Origin: Streptomyces flaveus
GTDB lineage: Bacteria; Actinomycetota; Actinomycetes; Streptomycetales; Streptomycetaceae
NCBI RefSeq assembly: GCF_014647675.1
Contig: NZ_BMPQ01000005.1
Location: forward strand, 442,344 to 506,343
Reading direction: 5' to 3'
Length of the DNA stretch: 64,000 bases
A model generated the notes under the pieces. The model did not search any database and was not told where the DNA came from. It saw nothing but the letters and a program-made list of their open reading frames with translations. The position numbers and the translations under genes are program-made. This document shows positions 48,707 through 58,640 of this stretch, one piece after another (within the stretch, counting starts at the first letter, position 1; each line of letters opens with the position of its first letter).

Positions 48707-49036
48707 CGTGACTCTCCCACTGGTCATAGGCGTGCCGGTTGGGGATCCCCCCGGCGGAGGTTGCGGACGGGGAGTACTGCGCCAAGCCCCGCCCACTCGG
48801 AATCGTGGCAGAAACAGAGCGTTCAGGAGAGGTCTTCGGCTCGCTGTGTCACGGTCGCGTCTTCACGGCCGTACGCGTGGCCCCTCACCTGGGCGCTCGG
48901 CGCCCGCCGTCAGCGGGATCGTACGCCGAGGAGAGCTCCGTGACGCAACGCCTGTCCGGTGCCGACCCGTACGCCCCACCAGTGGCGCTCCGTTGTGCTG
49001 TGTACGGGCCTGTACGCGTCTGGCGTGGCCCACCGC

Positions 49037-49687
49037 CTACCAACGGAACGTGCGCATCCGCATGGCGTGTCGCAACCGTGCCGTCTTGGCCCGCCGCGGC
49101 TGCACCCGATCCCGCAACTCCCGCGCCTCGGCAAGGTCCCGCAAGAACTGCGCCCGACGCCGACGCCGCTCGGTATCACTTTCAGCCACGCCGCCCACGC
49201 CTTCGGCGGTGCCCGGGTCCAGCGAGCCTCCGGCGACCGTTTCCGGCGAGCCTGGCGGGTCCGTCGGGGAATTTCCGGCGGCGGTGCCGTACGGGTCGCT
49301 CCGCGCGGCGGCCCTCCTCGGGGCCCGCTGAGGAGGGCTTCCGGGGCGGATCCTGCGCGGAGTCTCCTGCGGAGGGCTTGCGGGGCCGGTCCTGCGCGGC
49401 GCGGCGGCGGAGGACCCGTCGGCCTTTCGCTGTGCGGGCGCGGGGCCGGCGGTTTCGCGTGGCACGGGCGCTTCAGAATTTTTCTGCGGCGTCGGCCAAC
49501 TGGGGGTTCTGCGCGGGGCGGAGCTGCCCGCCGGCTCTCCCGCGGTTCCCTGACCGGAGGTCTCCCGCAGGGCGGAGCCGCCCGCCGTCCCCGTGGTCCC
49601 CCGACCGGAGGTCCCCCGCAGCGCGGCGCTGTTCATGGGCCCCCGGCGTCGGTCGGAGGCCGCCTGGTTCTGTTCCCCGTTTCGCAT
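49037..49687 (-). CDS. Low-complexity protein with conserved basic C-terminus
   Basis: 216 aa. Residues 1-165 are Gly/Ser/Pro/Arg/Thr-rich with short tandem repeats ([38 protein letters not shown]) and probably disordered. The last 45 residues ([45 protein letters not shown]) are a basic amphipathic helix that I recognise as conserved in Streptomyces at this locus. RNA or DNA binding is possible. The start is uncertain because of the repeats. Confidence 0.65.
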   Translation of the reverse strand: MRNGEQNQAASDRRRGPMNSAALRGTSGRGTTGTAGGSALRETSGQGTAGEPAGSSAPRRTPSWPTPQKNSEAPVPRETAGPAPAQRKADGSSAAAPRRTGPASPPQETPRRIRPGSPPQRAPRRAAARSDPYGTAAGNSPTDPPGSPETVAGGSLDPGTAEGVGGVAESDTERRRRRAQFLRDLAEARELRDRVQPRRAKTARLRHAMRMRTFRW

Positions 49688-49792
49688 AGGTCACCATCCC
49701 AGTCCGTCCCTGCCACCTTCCCCCTGATGGGCGGTTTGATGCCGGTACGGGTTTGCGGGGGCGTGGGCGTGGGGCCCGGATACCCTGGTCGC

Positions 49793-50428
49793 ATGCGTCT
49801 TCACGTCGTCGACCACCCTCTGGTCGCACATAAGCTCACCACGCTGCGCGACAGGCGCACCGACTCCCCGACCTTCCGGCGGCTGGCCGACGAGCTGGTC
49901 ACTCTGCTCGCCTACGAGGCCACCCGTGACGTGCGTACCGAACAGGTCGACATCGTGACCCCGGTGGCCGGGACCACCGGCGTCAAGCTGTCCCACCCGC
50001 GCCCCCTCGTCGTGCCGATCCTGCGGGCCGGCCTCGGCATGCTCGACGGCATGGTGCGCCTGCTGCCGACCGCCGAGGTGGGCTTCCTGGGCATGATCCG
50101 CAACGAGGAGACGCTCCAGGCCTCCACGTACGCGAACCGCATGCCGGAAGACCTCTCCGGCCGCCAGGTGTATGTACTCGACCCCATGCTCGCCACCGGC
50201 GGCACCCTCGTCGCGGCCATCCAGGAACTGATCAAGCGCGGCGCCGACGACGTGACCGCCGTGGTGCTCCTGGCCGCCCCGGAGGGCGTCGAGGTCATGG
50301 AACGCGAGCTGGCCGGCACGCCGGTGACCGTCGTGACGGGGTCCATCGACGAGCGGCTCAACGAGCACGGCTACATCGTGCCGGGGCTCGGAGACGCGGG
50401 GGACCGGATGTACGGGTCTGCCGAGTAG
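49793..50428 (+). CDS. upp: Uracil phosphoribosyltransferase
   Basis: 211 aa from ATG 49793. [59 protein letters not shown] (uracil region), the PRPP loop [14 protein letters not shown], and [15 protein letters not shown] at the C-terminus are diagnostic. It salvages uracil with PRPP to UMP. Confidence 0.97.
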   Translation: MRLHVVDHPLVAHKLTTLRDRRTDSPTFRRLADELVTLLAYEATRDVRTEQVDIVTPVAGTTGVKLSHPRPLVVPILRAGLGMLDGMVRLLPTAEVGFLGMIRNEETLQASTYANRMPEDLSGRQVYVLDPMLATGGTLVAAIQELIKRGADDVTAVVLLAAPEGVEVMERELAGTPVTVVTGSIDERLNEHGYIVPGLGDAGDRMYGSAE

Positions 50429-50473
50429 TGCCGAGTGGCCGAACCGGGCCAAAGGCCCGTTTGACCTGAGCGG

Positions 50474-51121
50474 CTAACAGCCCTGCTTCGTCTGTGACGG
50501 CGTAGGCGTCGGCTTGGCCAGTGTCGTCATGGCCTTGTCGGCGTCCGCCTTCTTCGCCAGCGCCTTGAAGCCGGTGCCGATGATGAGGTCGACCTCGGCG
50601 GGCTTCGTACGGGTGTCGGTCTTCAGCTGGGCGCCGGCCAGCTGTGTGCGGAGTACGGGAAGCGCTGCGTCCGTGGCCGCAGCGGCGCCGAGCAGCATCC
50701 CGGGACCCTTGACCTTCTTGTCGTACTCCTTCGTCGCGTTGCCCACCTCGCCGATCTTGAAGCCGCGCTTCTTGAGTTCGTCCGCGGTGCTCTTGGCGAG
50801 GCCGCTGCGGGGCGTGGCGTTGAGGACGTTCACGGTGATCTGGCCGGGCTTGGGGAGGGCTCTGACCGGCTGCTGCGAGGCGGACGGTGACGGCGAGGGC
50901 GTGCAGTCCGGTGCCGTGCCGACCGCCCCGGCCTTGTCGCCACCGCCTGTGAACACGTCGATGAGCTGCACTGTCCCCCAGCCGAGCAGACCGAGGGCGG
51001 TGGCGGAGCCGACGACCGCGAACACGAGCTTGCGGCGCCCGCGGTTGCTGCGCATCCGCGGGTACTTGTCCCCCGTGATCTTGTACTGGCCGCCCATCCC
51101 AGGAGGAGTCAGCATGCTCAT
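50474..51121 (-). CDS. LytR C-terminal domain (LytR_C) membrane-anchored protein
   Basis: 215 aa from ATG 51121 (or 51115). A cytoplasmic basic N-terminus, one membrane helix (about 31-54, LVFAVVGSATALGLLGWGTVQLI), a Ser/Pro spacer, then the LytR_C module (about 94-190, ITVNVLNATPRSGLAKSTADELKKRGFKIGEVGNATKEY...GPGMLLGAAAATDAALPVLRTQLAGAQLKTD...VDLIIGTGFKAL). It is an extracytoplasmic wall-related protein without the LCP catalytic domain. Known in actinomycetes; role unclear. Confidence 0.9.
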   Translation of the reverse strand: MSMLTPPGMGGQYKITGDKYPRMRSNRGRRKLVFAVVGSATALGLLGWGTVQLIDVFTGGGDKAGAVGTAPDCTPSPSPSASQQPVRALPKPGQITVNVLNATPRSGLAKSTADELKKRGFKIGEVGNATKEYDKKVKGPGMLLGAAAATDAALPVLRTQLAGAQLKTDTRTKPAEVDLIIGTGFKALAKKADADKAMTTLAKPTPTPSQTKQGC

Positions 51122-51224
51122 GAGCGCAGCGTAGTGCGCCTGGGTGGCTATGCCTACTAGACGATCATTGTCCGGCGCTCAGCCCAACCCGAAAGGCCCA
51201 ACGGGCGCACAAAAGGGGGCGTGC

Positions 51225-51521
51225 TCAGTCGAGCTCGAGGACGCGGGCGTGCAGCACCTGGCGCTGCTGGAGCGCGGCGCGGACGGCTCTGTGCAGGCCG
51301 TCCTCCAGGTACAGATCGCCCTGCCACTTCACGACATGCGCGAAGAGGTCGCCGTAGAACGTCGAGTCCTCGGCGAGCAGCGTTTCCAGGTCGAGCTGGC
51401 CCTTGGTCGTCACCAGCTGATCGAGGCGGACCGGGCGCGGCGCGACATCCGCCCACTGCCGGGTGCTTTCCCGGCCGTGGTCGGGGTACGGCCGGCCGTT
51501 TCCGATGCGCTTGAAGATCAC
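51225..51521 (-). CDS. VapB-antitoxin-annotated type conserved protein, 98 aa
   Basis: 98 aa. MIFKRIGNGRPYPDHGRESTRQWADVAPRPVRLDQLVTTKGQLDLETLLAEDSTFYGDLFAHVVKWQGDLYLEDGLHRAVRAALQQRQVLHARVLELD. The sequence is typical of a conserved Streptomyces protein often labelled VapB family, but I see no toxin gene next to it and no ribbon-helix-helix. It may be a core protein with a misleading name. Confidence 0.75.
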   Translation of the reverse strand: MIFKRIGNGRPYPDHGRESTRQWADVAPRPVRLDQLVTTKGQLDLETLLAEDSTFYGDLFAHVVKWQGDLYLEDGLHRAVRAALQQRQVLHARVLELD

Positions 51522-51709
51522 ACGGAAAGCCTACCGGTCATGACCTTCCGGGCGCAGCCAAGGCGCGGTAGTGGAGCGTGGAAATTACGCAGCAAAGTGA
51601 CACGAAAAGGTAATTCCGCGAGGTCGGCTTGGTGTGTTCCTACCGAGCGGGTCCCGAACAAAAAGGAAAAACGCTGCGTACCGCACGAGGGAGACAGTAG
51701 CTGCCGGTG

Positions 51710-52552
51710 TTACGCCACCACCGCGAGGAGTGTGGTCGCGGCCGTGGTCAGGGGCTCGTCTCCCGCCAGTACGGAACGGCGGCGGGCCTCGTCGGGAAGG
51801 ATGCCCCGGGTGGCCAGTCGCCACAGGGTGTCCTGGTCCGTTGTCACCCGCGCCGCGGCCTCCTCACTGGAAGCGCCGGGCGCGTCGGGAAGCCAGCGGT
51901 CGGTGTCCCGGGTTGCCCACCATGTGCCGCCCGCGGGGCCGGTGACGTCGAAACGCATGGTCGTCCCCTGCGGCCGGTCCACGGTGCGGAGCGTGTGCGG
52001 CAGGGCGCGCATGAACGTGTCGATCACCGGGCTGAGCAGCTCCGGCTCGTCGGCGCCGGGGCGGTCGACGGCGTCGCGGATCTGCTGCTGGTGCACCCAG
52101 AACTCCGTGTATTCGCGGGCGATGTCCAGCCAGGCGGGACTGGGCTCGTCCGTGGAGGCCCACGACACATCGACGACGGCGGGGGCGTCGAGCCGGGCGT
52201 CGGCCCAGATCTCGTCGAGCTGCGGGCCGAGGTGCGCGAGCAACTCGACCATCAGGCGTGGGCTGCACTGGCGGGTCGCTTCGACAAAGACGCCGTTCAC
52301 GCGCGCCAAGTACGCGGGCAGCGTCTCGTCGTCGGCGAACACCGCACCGCCCCACCCGTCCCGGACGCTCGAGATGCGGCGCATGTAGTCGTTGAGGACA
52401 TGGCCGACCACATCGTGCACATCCCACCCCGGGCAGACCGTCGGCCGCCCCCAGTCCCCGGGCTCCAACGAGCCGAGCAGGTCGAGCAGAGCCCGCCGCT
52501 CACGCACGAACAGGGGACGGGTGTCGATGGCAGGTCCGAACGAGGTCGTCAT
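51710..52552 (-). CDS. Maleylpyruvate isomerase/DinB-fold (TIGR03083-like) protein
   Basis: 280 aa. The N-terminal four-helix bundle has RRALLDLLGSLEPGDWGRPTVCPGWDVHDVVGHVLNDYMRRIS (H of the metal triad) and later EYTEFWVHQQQIRDAVDRPG (HQxxIR), the metal-binding His set of mycothiol-dependent DinB-like enzymes. The C-terminal SCP2-like domain is present (residues 190-280). It probably conjugates or isomerises a small molecule with mycothiol. Confidence 0.9.
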   Translation of the reverse strand: MTTSFGPAIDTRPLFVRERRALLDLLGSLEPGDWGRPTVCPGWDVHDVVGHVLNDYMRRISSVRDGWGGAVFADDETLPAYLARVNGVFVEATRQCSPRLMVELLAHLGPQLDEIWADARLDAPAVVDVSWASTDEPSPAWLDIAREYTEFWVHQQQIRDAVDRPGADEPELLSPVIDTFMRALPHTLRTVDRPQGTTMRFDVTGPAGGTWWATRDTDRWLPDAPGASSEEAAARVTTDQDTLWRLATRGILPDEARRRSVLAGDEPLTTAATTLLAVVA

Positions 52553-52635
52553 ACGGAGACGCTAGGCGTTCCGCCACCGGAGTTCCCAGCGACCGGTGAC
52601 AGCTCCCGCTCGGGAAGGCGAGCGGGCGGTCGGGG

Positions 52636-53163
52636 ATGCGTCGGTGGGGCCCAGTGGGGCATGGTCGGTGGGTGGCTCATGACATCACTCCTGAAGACCT
52701 TGTCGCTCACTATCAGTTGGAGCCGATCCCCAAGGAGGGCGGGCGGTTCCGGGAGACCTGGGCCGGGCCCGAGCGGGGGGACGGGCGGCCCGAGGGGACC
52801 GCGATCGTTGTGCTGCTGACCTCGGAGCCGGGGGATTTCTCGGCGCTGCACCGGCTCCCCACCGACGAGGTGTGGCACTTCTATCTCGGTGATCCGCTGG
52901 AGATGCTGCTGCTCGACCCGGACGGTACGTCCCGCACCGTCGTGCTCGGTCCCGATGTGCTCGGCGGGCAGTACGTCCAGTTCACCGTGCCCGCGGGGAC
53001 CTGGATGGGCGCGCGGGTCGTGGCGGGCGGCGCCTGGTCGTTCTTCGGGTGCACGATGGCACCCGGGTTCACCTACGGCGGGTACGAGCACGGGGACCCG
53101 GCCGAGCTGACCGCGCGGTACCCGGCGGAGGCGGTGCGGATCTCCGCGCTGAGCCGACCGTGA
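52636..53163 (+). CDS. Cupin (DUF985) family protein
   Basis: 175 aa from ATG 52636; GTG 52672 (VAHDITPEDLVAHYQLEPIPKEGG) is an alternative. PIPKEGGRFRETW, FSALHRLPTDEVWHFYLGDPLEMLLL, LGGQYVQFTVPAGTWMGARVVAGGAWSFFGCTMAPGFTYGGYEHGD is the DUF985 cupin pattern, with His pairs in the beta-barrel. It overlaps the SDR gene by four bases. Function unknown; sugar or keto-acid chemistry is common in cupins. Confidence 0.87.
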   Translation: MRRWGPVGHGRWVAHDITPEDLVAHYQLEPIPKEGGRFRETWAGPERGDGRPEGTAIVVLLTSEPGDFSALHRLPTDEVWHFYLGDPLEMLLLDPDGTSRTVVLGPDVLGGQYVQFTVPAGTWMGARVVAGGAWSFFGCTMAPGFTYGGYEHGDPAELTARYPAEAVRISALSRP

Positions 53164-53939
53164 GCGGGTTGCTCGACGGGCAGGTGGCGCTGGTGACCGG
53201 GGCCTCGGGTGGCATCGGACGGGGGATCGCGCTGCGGTTCGCCGAGGCGGGGGCGGCGGTGGCCGTTCACTACCGCACGGATGCGGAGGGAGCCCGCGAG
53301 GCCGTCGAGCTCATCGAGGGCGCGGGCGGCAGCGCGGTCGCCCTGCACGCCGAACTCACCGTCGAGACCGAGTGCCACCGTCTGGTTCGCGAGGCGGCGG
53401 AGTGGGGCGGCGGCACCCTGACGGCACTGGTCGACAACGCGGGCGTACAGCCGGTCCAGGAACTGCCCGGCATGACCGTGACCGACTGGCGGGCGGTGGT
53501 CGACGCGAACCTGTCGAGCGTGTTCGCGTGCACACAGGCCGCGGTGGAGGTGATGCGCGAGGGCAGCGACAGGGACGGGCGCGGCGGGAGCATCACCCAC
53601 ATCGCCTCCATCGAGGCCACGCGCCCCGCCCCGCTGCACGCCCACTACTCCGCGTCCAAGGCGGCCGTCGTCATGCACGCACGGTCGGCGGCCCTGGAGT
53701 ACGGTCCGTACGGGATCCGCGTCAACACCGTCTCACCAGGCTTGATCGACCGCGAAGGCCTTGCGGAGGCCTGGCCGGACGGCGTACGGCGCTGGCAACA
53801 GGCCGTCCCCACCGGCCGGTTGGGCCGCCCGGAGGACGTAGGCGACGCCTGCGTGTTCCTCGCCTCCCCGATGGCCTCGTGGATCACGGGACACGACCTG
53901 GTCGTGGACGGCGGGGTGTCGGCGCGACCGACGTGGTGA
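53160..53939 (+). CDS. Short-chain dehydrogenase/reductase
   Basis: 259 aa from GTG 53160 (GTGA-coupled to the cupin). TGASGGIG at 13-20 (NAD(P)-binding), NNAG-type VDNAGVQPVQE, catalytic Ser in IASIEA, YSASK (Y and K) and the C-terminal SPGLIDREGL...TGRLGRPEDVGDACVFLASPMASWITGHDLVVDGGV complete the classical SDR set. Substrate unknown; it acts in the cytoplasm, possibly on the cupin's product. Confidence 0.93.
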   Translation: MSGLLDGQVALVTGASGGIGRGIALRFAEAGAAVAVHYRTDAEGAREAVELIEGAGGSAVALHAELTVETECHRLVREAAEWGGGTLTALVDNAGVQPVQELPGMTVTDWRAVVDANLSSVFACTQAAVEVMREGSDRDGRGGSITHIASIEATRPAPLHAHYSASKAAVVMHARSAALEYGPYGIRVNTVSPGLIDREGLAEAWPDGVRRWQQAVPTGRLGRPEDVGDACVFLASPMASWITGHDLVVDGGVSARPTW

Positions 53940-54056
53940 GGACGGGCGGGGGCGCGCGGGCGCGGTGTTGAGCACGGTGCTGCGTACATTCGTATCCCCA
54001 TCAGGGGCCACCAGGGCTTGATACGCAGCAGGGGGCAAGGGAGAGGAAGAGGCAAC

Positions 54057-55943
54057 GTGGGCCGAATACCGCGGATGGCGGCGCCGCGCCGAGCGGTGGC
54101 CCTCGTCCTGATGCTGGGCACCCTGCTCCTGCTGGGCGGTGCCACCACTGCGTCCGCGCACTCCTCCGTGCGCGACACCGACCCCCGCGAGGGCACCGTC
54201 CTCAAGACCGCCCCGACACAGGTCACCATGACCTTCACCGAGTCGGTCGGTATCTCCGACGACTCGATCCGGGTCCTCAGCCCCGACAACCGGCGCATGA
54301 ACGCGGGTCCCGCCGAGCACGTCGGGGGCTCCGACACCGTGCGCGTACGGCTCCAGGACGATCTGCCCGAGGGCACGTTCACCGTGGCCTGGCGGGTGGT
54401 CTCGGCGGACAGCCATCCCATCTCGGGCGCGTTCACGTTCTCCGTCGGCGCACCCTCCGAGACCACCGCGAACGCCTCCGCCGAGCCCGCCGTGAACCCC
54501 GCCTCCGGTCTGCTCTACGACCTGGCCCGGTACGCCGCGTACACCGCCGTGGCGCTGCTCATCGGCGCGGCCACCTTCGTCCTCGCCTGCCGCCCGCCCG
54601 CCGTCGACCCCCTCCGGAAACTCTTCCGTGTCGCCTGGTGGACCCTGCTCCTGTCCACGGTCGCGCTGCTGTTCCTGCGCGGCCCGTACGCCCGCGGCAC
54701 CGGCCCCGCGACTCTCTTTGACCTCTCTCTCCTCCAGGACACGCTGAGCGGCAGGCCGGGGTGGGCGCTGCTGGCGAGGCTGGTGCTGGTGGGAGTGGCG
54801 GGGGTCTTTCTCGTACGAGTGGTGGGGCGTGAGCCACAGGGGGAAGAGCGGCCGAAGCCTGCCGTCCTCGTCTCGGGTGGGCTGCTCGCCGTGGCGCTGA
54901 CGGTCACCTGGGCCGCCGCCGAGCACGCGTCCGCGGGGATCCAGGTTCCCGTGGCGATCGTCTCCTCCGTACTGCATCTGCTGGCGATGGCGGTCTGGAT
55001 GGGCGGCCTCGCGGCGCTGCTCACCACGCTGTACCGCGCCGAGACCCCGCCCTCGGCGGCGTCGGTGGCGCGCTTCTCGAGGCTCGCGTTCGCGTCCGTG
55101 GTGGTCCTGGTGGTCACAGGTGTCTACCAGTCCTGGCGGGGGCTCGGCTCCTGGGAAGCGCTCACCGGTACGTCGTACGGGCGGCTCCTGGCCGCCAAGG
55201 TGTGCGCGGTGGTGCTGCTGTTGGGGGCGGCGGCGTATTCGCGTCGCTGGACGGCGGGGTTGCTCGCGGCACAAGAGCCGGTGCGGGTGCGGGAGTTGGA
55301 GGCCGTGGGGGCGCGTACGGGGGGTGGGAGCGCGGGTGCCTCGACGGGGGCGGCGTCCGATGCCGATGACCCCAAGGGCAATGGGCCAGGGGATTCCGAT
55401 GTGCCTGACGGGACCGACGGGACCGATGGGCCTGCCGAACCCGACGAGGTCCCGTCCCGTCACCAGGTCCTGCGCCGTTCCGTGCTGGCCGAAGTCGTCG
55501 TGGGCGTCGTGGTGTTGCTGCTCACGACGGTTCTGACCGGCACTCAGCCGGGGCGGGCAGCCACTGAGACCCAGAACGCACCGACCGCTCCGACCGGTCA
55601 GCCCACCACCTCGATGACCCTGATCCCCTTCGACGTCGGCACCCCGAACGGCAAGGGCAAGGTCCAGATCGTCCTGGAACCGGGCCGGGTCAACGAGAAC
55701 ACGGTCCAGGCGATCGTCATAGGCCCAGACGGCGTCGCCACGGTCCCCGAACTCCGCCTCACCTTCACCCTGGCCGCCGAGAAGATCGGCCCCATCGACG
55801 CCGAACTCACCGACCAGGGCGGTTACTGGGGCACCAACTCCCTCAACCTCCCGCTCCCCGGCACTTGGACCATGAACGTCACGGTCCGTACGTCGGACAT
55901 CGACCAGGTGACGGTGTCGAAGAAGGTGCAGATCTCGCCCTGA
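54057..55943 (+). CDS. CopC-CopD fusion copper-related membrane protein
   Basis: 628 aa from GTG 54057 (AGAGGCAA upstream); ATG 54075 is an alternative. The signal peptide is followed by ASAHSSVRDTDPREGTVLKTAPTQVTMTFTESVG (CopC, copper-site His at the mature N-terminus) and RVVSADSHPISGAFTFSVG (second His). Eight membrane segments of CopD follow (about 135-430), and a C-terminal extracytoplasmic YtkA-like beta domain (530-628). It should move or buffer copper at the membrane. Confidence 0.93.
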   Translation: MGRIPRMAAPRRAVALVLMLGTLLLLGGATTASAHSSVRDTDPREGTVLKTAPTQVTMTFTESVGISDDSIRVLSPDNRRMNAGPAEHVGGSDTVRVRLQDDLPEGTFTVAWRVVSADSHPISGAFTFSVGAPSETTANASAEPAVNPASGLLYDLARYAAYTAVALLIGAATFVLACRPPAVDPLRKLFRVAWWTLLLSTVALLFLRGPYARGTGPATLFDLSLLQDTLSGRPGWALLARLVLVGVAGVFLVRVVGREPQGEERPKPAVLVSGGLLAVALTVTWAAAEHASAGIQVPVAIVSSVLHLLAMAVWMGGLAALLTTLYRAETPPSAASVARFSRLAFASVVVLVVTGVYQSWRGLGSWEALTGTSYGRLLAAKVCAVVLLLGAAAYSRRWTAGLLAAQEPVRVRELEAVGARTGGGSAGASTGAASDADDPKGNGPGDSDVPDGTDGTDGPAEPDEVPSRHQVLRRSVLAEVVVGVVVLLLTTVLTGTQPGRAATETQNAPTAPTGQPTTSMTLIPFDVGTPNGKGKVQIVLEPGRVNENTVQAIVIGPDGVATVPELRLTFTLAAEKIGPIDAELTDQGGYWGTNSLNLPLPGTWTMNVTVRTSDIDQVTVSKKVQISP

Positions 55944-55978
55944 GCGGGCGACAGCCTGCGTCTGCCTACTACTCGCTA

Positions 55979-58270
55979 TTACTCGTTCGAGATCTCCTCC
56001 ACCACCGTGGCCCCCAACTCCCGCACGATCAGCTCATACCCCGACAACGCCGACTCGTCGAGGTCGGGATCGTCGTCCTCCGGGACGTCGTCCTCCGGGG
56101 AGACGGGCGGTGGCTCCGGAGCCGATGGGCGCGATGTCTGCGGAGGTGTCGGTGCGGGGGCCGGGGCAGGGCCGGCCGGAGCCCGGTGGGTGCTGGGCCC
56201 GGGCGCCGGGGTGGCGGGTTGTTGTGGAGTGGAGGGCCTGGACGCGGGCGGAGGGGCGGCGCTTCCGGAGCCGTAGCCGCCGCCGATGCCGGGCCCAGCC
56301 GATGGTGGAGGCGCCGCCGAACCCCCTGACGTATCGAGGCTCGCCTCGATCTTCCAGTGCACGTTGAACTGCTCGGCCAGAGCCTGGCGCAGCACATCCT
56401 CACTGCCGCTGCTCAGGAAGTTGTCGCGCGCCCCCGCGTTGACGAAGCCGAGCTGGAGCGTCGTACCGTCGAAACCCGTGACCTGCGCGTTCTGACTGAG
56501 CAGGATCCACGTGAATCGGCGCCGGTTCTTCACCGCGTCAAGGATGTTCGGCCACAGCATGCGGGGGTCGGGCCCACCGCTCGCGGGAGCGGAAGGGGCG
56601 GCAGGAGCGGGCGGAGCGGGAGGGCCCGCAGCAGCCGGAGCAGTGGGAGGCGAGGACGCGGCCGGAGTCCGCCCCCCGCCCGCGGGCGCCGCCGTGGGCC
56701 ACCCGCCGGGACGGCGACCGCTGCCCGCGGCCGTCGCGGTGGGCCAGGCGCCGGGCGCTTCCCCGGCGGCAGGAGCGGGCGGGGAAGCGGCCGGGGGAGC
56801 CCCCGCCGGCGCCTGAGCGGGCGGCTGCTGTTCAGGGGACGGCGCGACGGGCGCAGCCGGAGGCCGGGCGGCGGCTGCCTGAGTCGGCCCGGCGGAGCCT
56901 GCCTGCTGTGCTCCCCCAGTCGCCCCACCAGCACCGGATCCCGAAGCTCCGGCCCCCCGCACCGCCGCCCGAGCCGCCTCTGCCCCGCTCCCCTGCGGAG
57001 CAGAAGGCACCGCCGCCGAGCCGCCCTGCGCACCCCCGTGAACCGCGCCCCCATGCACCTCGGGCCCGGGCACATACCCCATGGCAGGCCCGGCCCCCGC
57101 CCCCGTGAAGTTGACCCCCCGCTCCAACCGGTCGAGCCGAGCCATGACGGACCGCTCATCGCCGTACGCCGCGGGCAGCAGCACCCGTGCGCAGATCAAC
57201 TCGAGCTGAAGCCGGGGCGCGGTGGCCCCCCTCATCTCCGTGAGCCCGTCATTGACGATGTCGGCGGCCCGGCTCAGCTCGGCCGCGCCGAAGACCCCGG
57301 CCTGGGTCTGCATCCGCTCCACGACATCGGCGGGCGCATCGATGAGCCCCTTCTCGGCGGCATCCGGCACCGCCGCCAGAATCACCAGGTCCCTGAGCCG
57401 CTCCAGCAGATCGGCGACGAACCGCCGTGGATCGTTGCCCCCCTCGATCACCCGGTCCACGACCTCGAAGGCAGCGGCCCCGTCCCCCGCCGCGAAGGCC
57501 TCGACGACGGAGTCGAGCAACGACCCGTCCGTGTAGCCCAGCAGCGAGGTCGCCATGGCATACGTCACACCGTCCGCACCGACCGCGGCCAGCAGCTGAT
57601 CCATGACGGACATGGAGTCACGTACGGACCCGGCCCCGGCCCGCACAACAAGCGGAAGGACCCCGTCCTCGACGGGAACCTCCTCACGCCCGCAGACCTC
57701 GGCCAGATACTCCCTCAGGGTCCCCGGCGGCACGAGCCGGAACGGGTAGTGGTGCGTCCGTGACCGGATGGTCCCGATGACCTTCTCGGGCTCGGTCGTG
57801 GCGAAGATGAACTTGAGATGCTCCGGCGGCTCCTCGACCACCTTCAGCAGGGCGTTGAAGCCCGCCGAGGTGACCATGTGCGCCTCGTCGATGATGTAGA
57901 TCTTGTACCGACTGCTGGCCGGCCCGAAGAAGGCCTTCTCCCGCAGGTCACGGGCGTCGTCCACACCGCCGTGCGAGGCGGCGTCGATCTCGATGACGTC
58001 GATGGACCCCGGCCCGTTCCTCGCCAGGTCCCGGCAGGACTGGCACTCCCCGCAGGGCGTGGGCGTCGGCCCCTGCTCGCAGTTCAGACAGCGGGCCAGG
58101 ATGCGCGCACTGGTCGTCTTTCCGCACCCGCGCGGCCCGCTGAACAGGTACGCGTGATTGACCCGGTTGTTCCGCAGCGCCTGCTGCAGCGGGTCGGTTA
58201 CATGCTCCTGCCCGATGACCTCGGCGAACGACTCCGGGCGATAACGGCGGTACAGCGCGAGAGACGACAC
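55979..58270 (-). CDS. dnaX: DNA polymerase III subunit gamma/tau
   Basis: 763 aa from GTG 58270. LALYRRYRPESFAEVIGQEHV start; Walker A GPRGCGKTTS (K51); zinc module C61-x2-C64...C73-x2-C76-x2-C79; DEAH-type YIIDEAHMVTSAGFNALLKVVEEPPEHLKFIFATTEPEKVIGTIRSRTHHYPF (Walker B, SRC-like sensor). Residues about 430-640 are a Pro/Ala/Gly/Ser-rich linker, followed by a domain V-like C-terminus (WPNILDAVKNRRRFTWILLSQNAQVTGFDG) and another Pro-rich acidic tail. It loads the sliding clamp. The SRP RNA gene lies just upstream. Confidence 0.97.
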   Translation of the reverse strand: MSSLALYRRYRPESFAEVIGQEHVTDPLQQALRNNRVNHAYLFSGPRGCGKTTSARILARCLNCEQGPTPTPCGECQSCRDLARNGPGSIDVIEIDAASHGGVDDARDLREKAFFGPASSRYKIYIIDEAHMVTSAGFNALLKVVEEPPEHLKFIFATTEPEKVIGTIRSRTHHYPFRLVPPGTLREYLAEVCGREEVPVEDGVLPLVVRAGAGSVRDSMSVMDQLLAAVGADGVTYAMATSLLGYTDGSLLDSVVEAFAAGDGAAAFEVVDRVIEGGNDPRRFVADLLERLRDLVILAAVPDAAEKGLIDAPADVVERMQTQAGVFGAAELSRAADIVNDGLTEMRGATAPRLQLELICARVLLPAAYGDERSVMARLDRLERGVNFTGAGAGPAMGYVPGPEVHGGAVHGGAQGGSAAVPSAPQGSGAEAARAAVRGAGASGSGAGGATGGAQQAGSAGPTQAAAARPPAAPVAPSPEQQPPAQAPAGAPPAASPPAPAAGEAPGAWPTATAAGSGRRPGGWPTAAPAGGGRTPAASSPPTAPAAAGPPAPPAPAAPSAPASGGPDPRMLWPNILDAVKNRRRFTWILLSQNAQVTGFDGTTLQLGFVNAGARDNFLSSGSEDVLRQALAEQFNVHWKIEASLDTSGGSAAPPPSAGPGIGGGYGSGSAAPPPASRPSTPQQPATPAPGPSTHRAPAGPAPAPAPTPPQTSRPSAPEPPPVSPEDDVPEDDDPDLDESALSGYELIVRELGATVVEEISNE

Positions 58271-58371
58271 GCATACGAGGTTATAGGCGCCCACTGACAA
58301 CCCGGACCGCCCGCGGAACAACCCCGTCGCCAGGCCCGTACGTACCCCGGTATGTGTCCCCGGAACGCAAG

Positions 58372-58467
58372 CGCCCCCCACGCACCCGCCAGAGCCAACC
58401 TACCCTTGCTGCCTTCCGGCCCTGGGGGAGTTCAGTCAGATAGCGCCGCGTGAGGGGCTCCGCACAG
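58372..58467 (-). ncRNA. ffs: Signal recognition particle RNA (small bacterial type)
   Basis: The minus strand has CAGGGCCGGAAGGCAGCAAG (complement of 58405-58424), the invariant SRP RNA apical loop motif. The arms GAGCCCCTCACGC and GCGTGGGGGGC, about 80 nt apart, pair. Position between dnaX and tRNA-Ser(GGA) is the usual actinomycete place. The ends are approximate. Confidence 0.92.
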
Positions 58468-58533
58468 GGTACAGGATCTGACCGGCACGAACGAGTTCGC
58501 GACCACTCCCCGGCGTCCTGTAATGTTTCCGAC

Positions 58534-58618
58534 GGAGGATTCGCCTAGAGGCCTAGGGCGCACGCTTGGAAAGCGTGTTGGGGGCAACCCCTCACGAGTT
58601 CGAATCTCGTATCCTCCG
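58534..58618 (+). tRNA. tRNA-Ser(GGA)
   Basis: 85-nt class II tRNA: acceptor GGAGGAT/ATCCTCC, anticodon loop TTGGAAA (GGA), long variable arm TGTTGGGGGCAACCCCTCA, T-arm CGAG TTCGAAT CTCG, discriminator G. Confidence 0.96.
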
Positions 58619-58640
58619 CCAGTGCCTCACCGGGCACGAA

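Noticed and set aside
48707..49036. Riboswitch or leader RNA upstream of the tadA-associated gene
   Set aside because: No conserved motif or strong paired structure found by eye.
49500..49640. Tandem minisatellite as a separate mobile repeat
   Set aside because: The repeats are short, imperfect and in frame within the low-complexity protein at 49037-49687.
51225..51521. Toxin-antitoxin pair
   Set aside because: Although such proteins are often called VapB, no PIN toxin or other partner lies next to it.
55979..58270. Programmed frameshift in dnaX
   Set aside because: No A-rich slippery sequence seen; the single long frame with a Pro-rich linker explains the gene.
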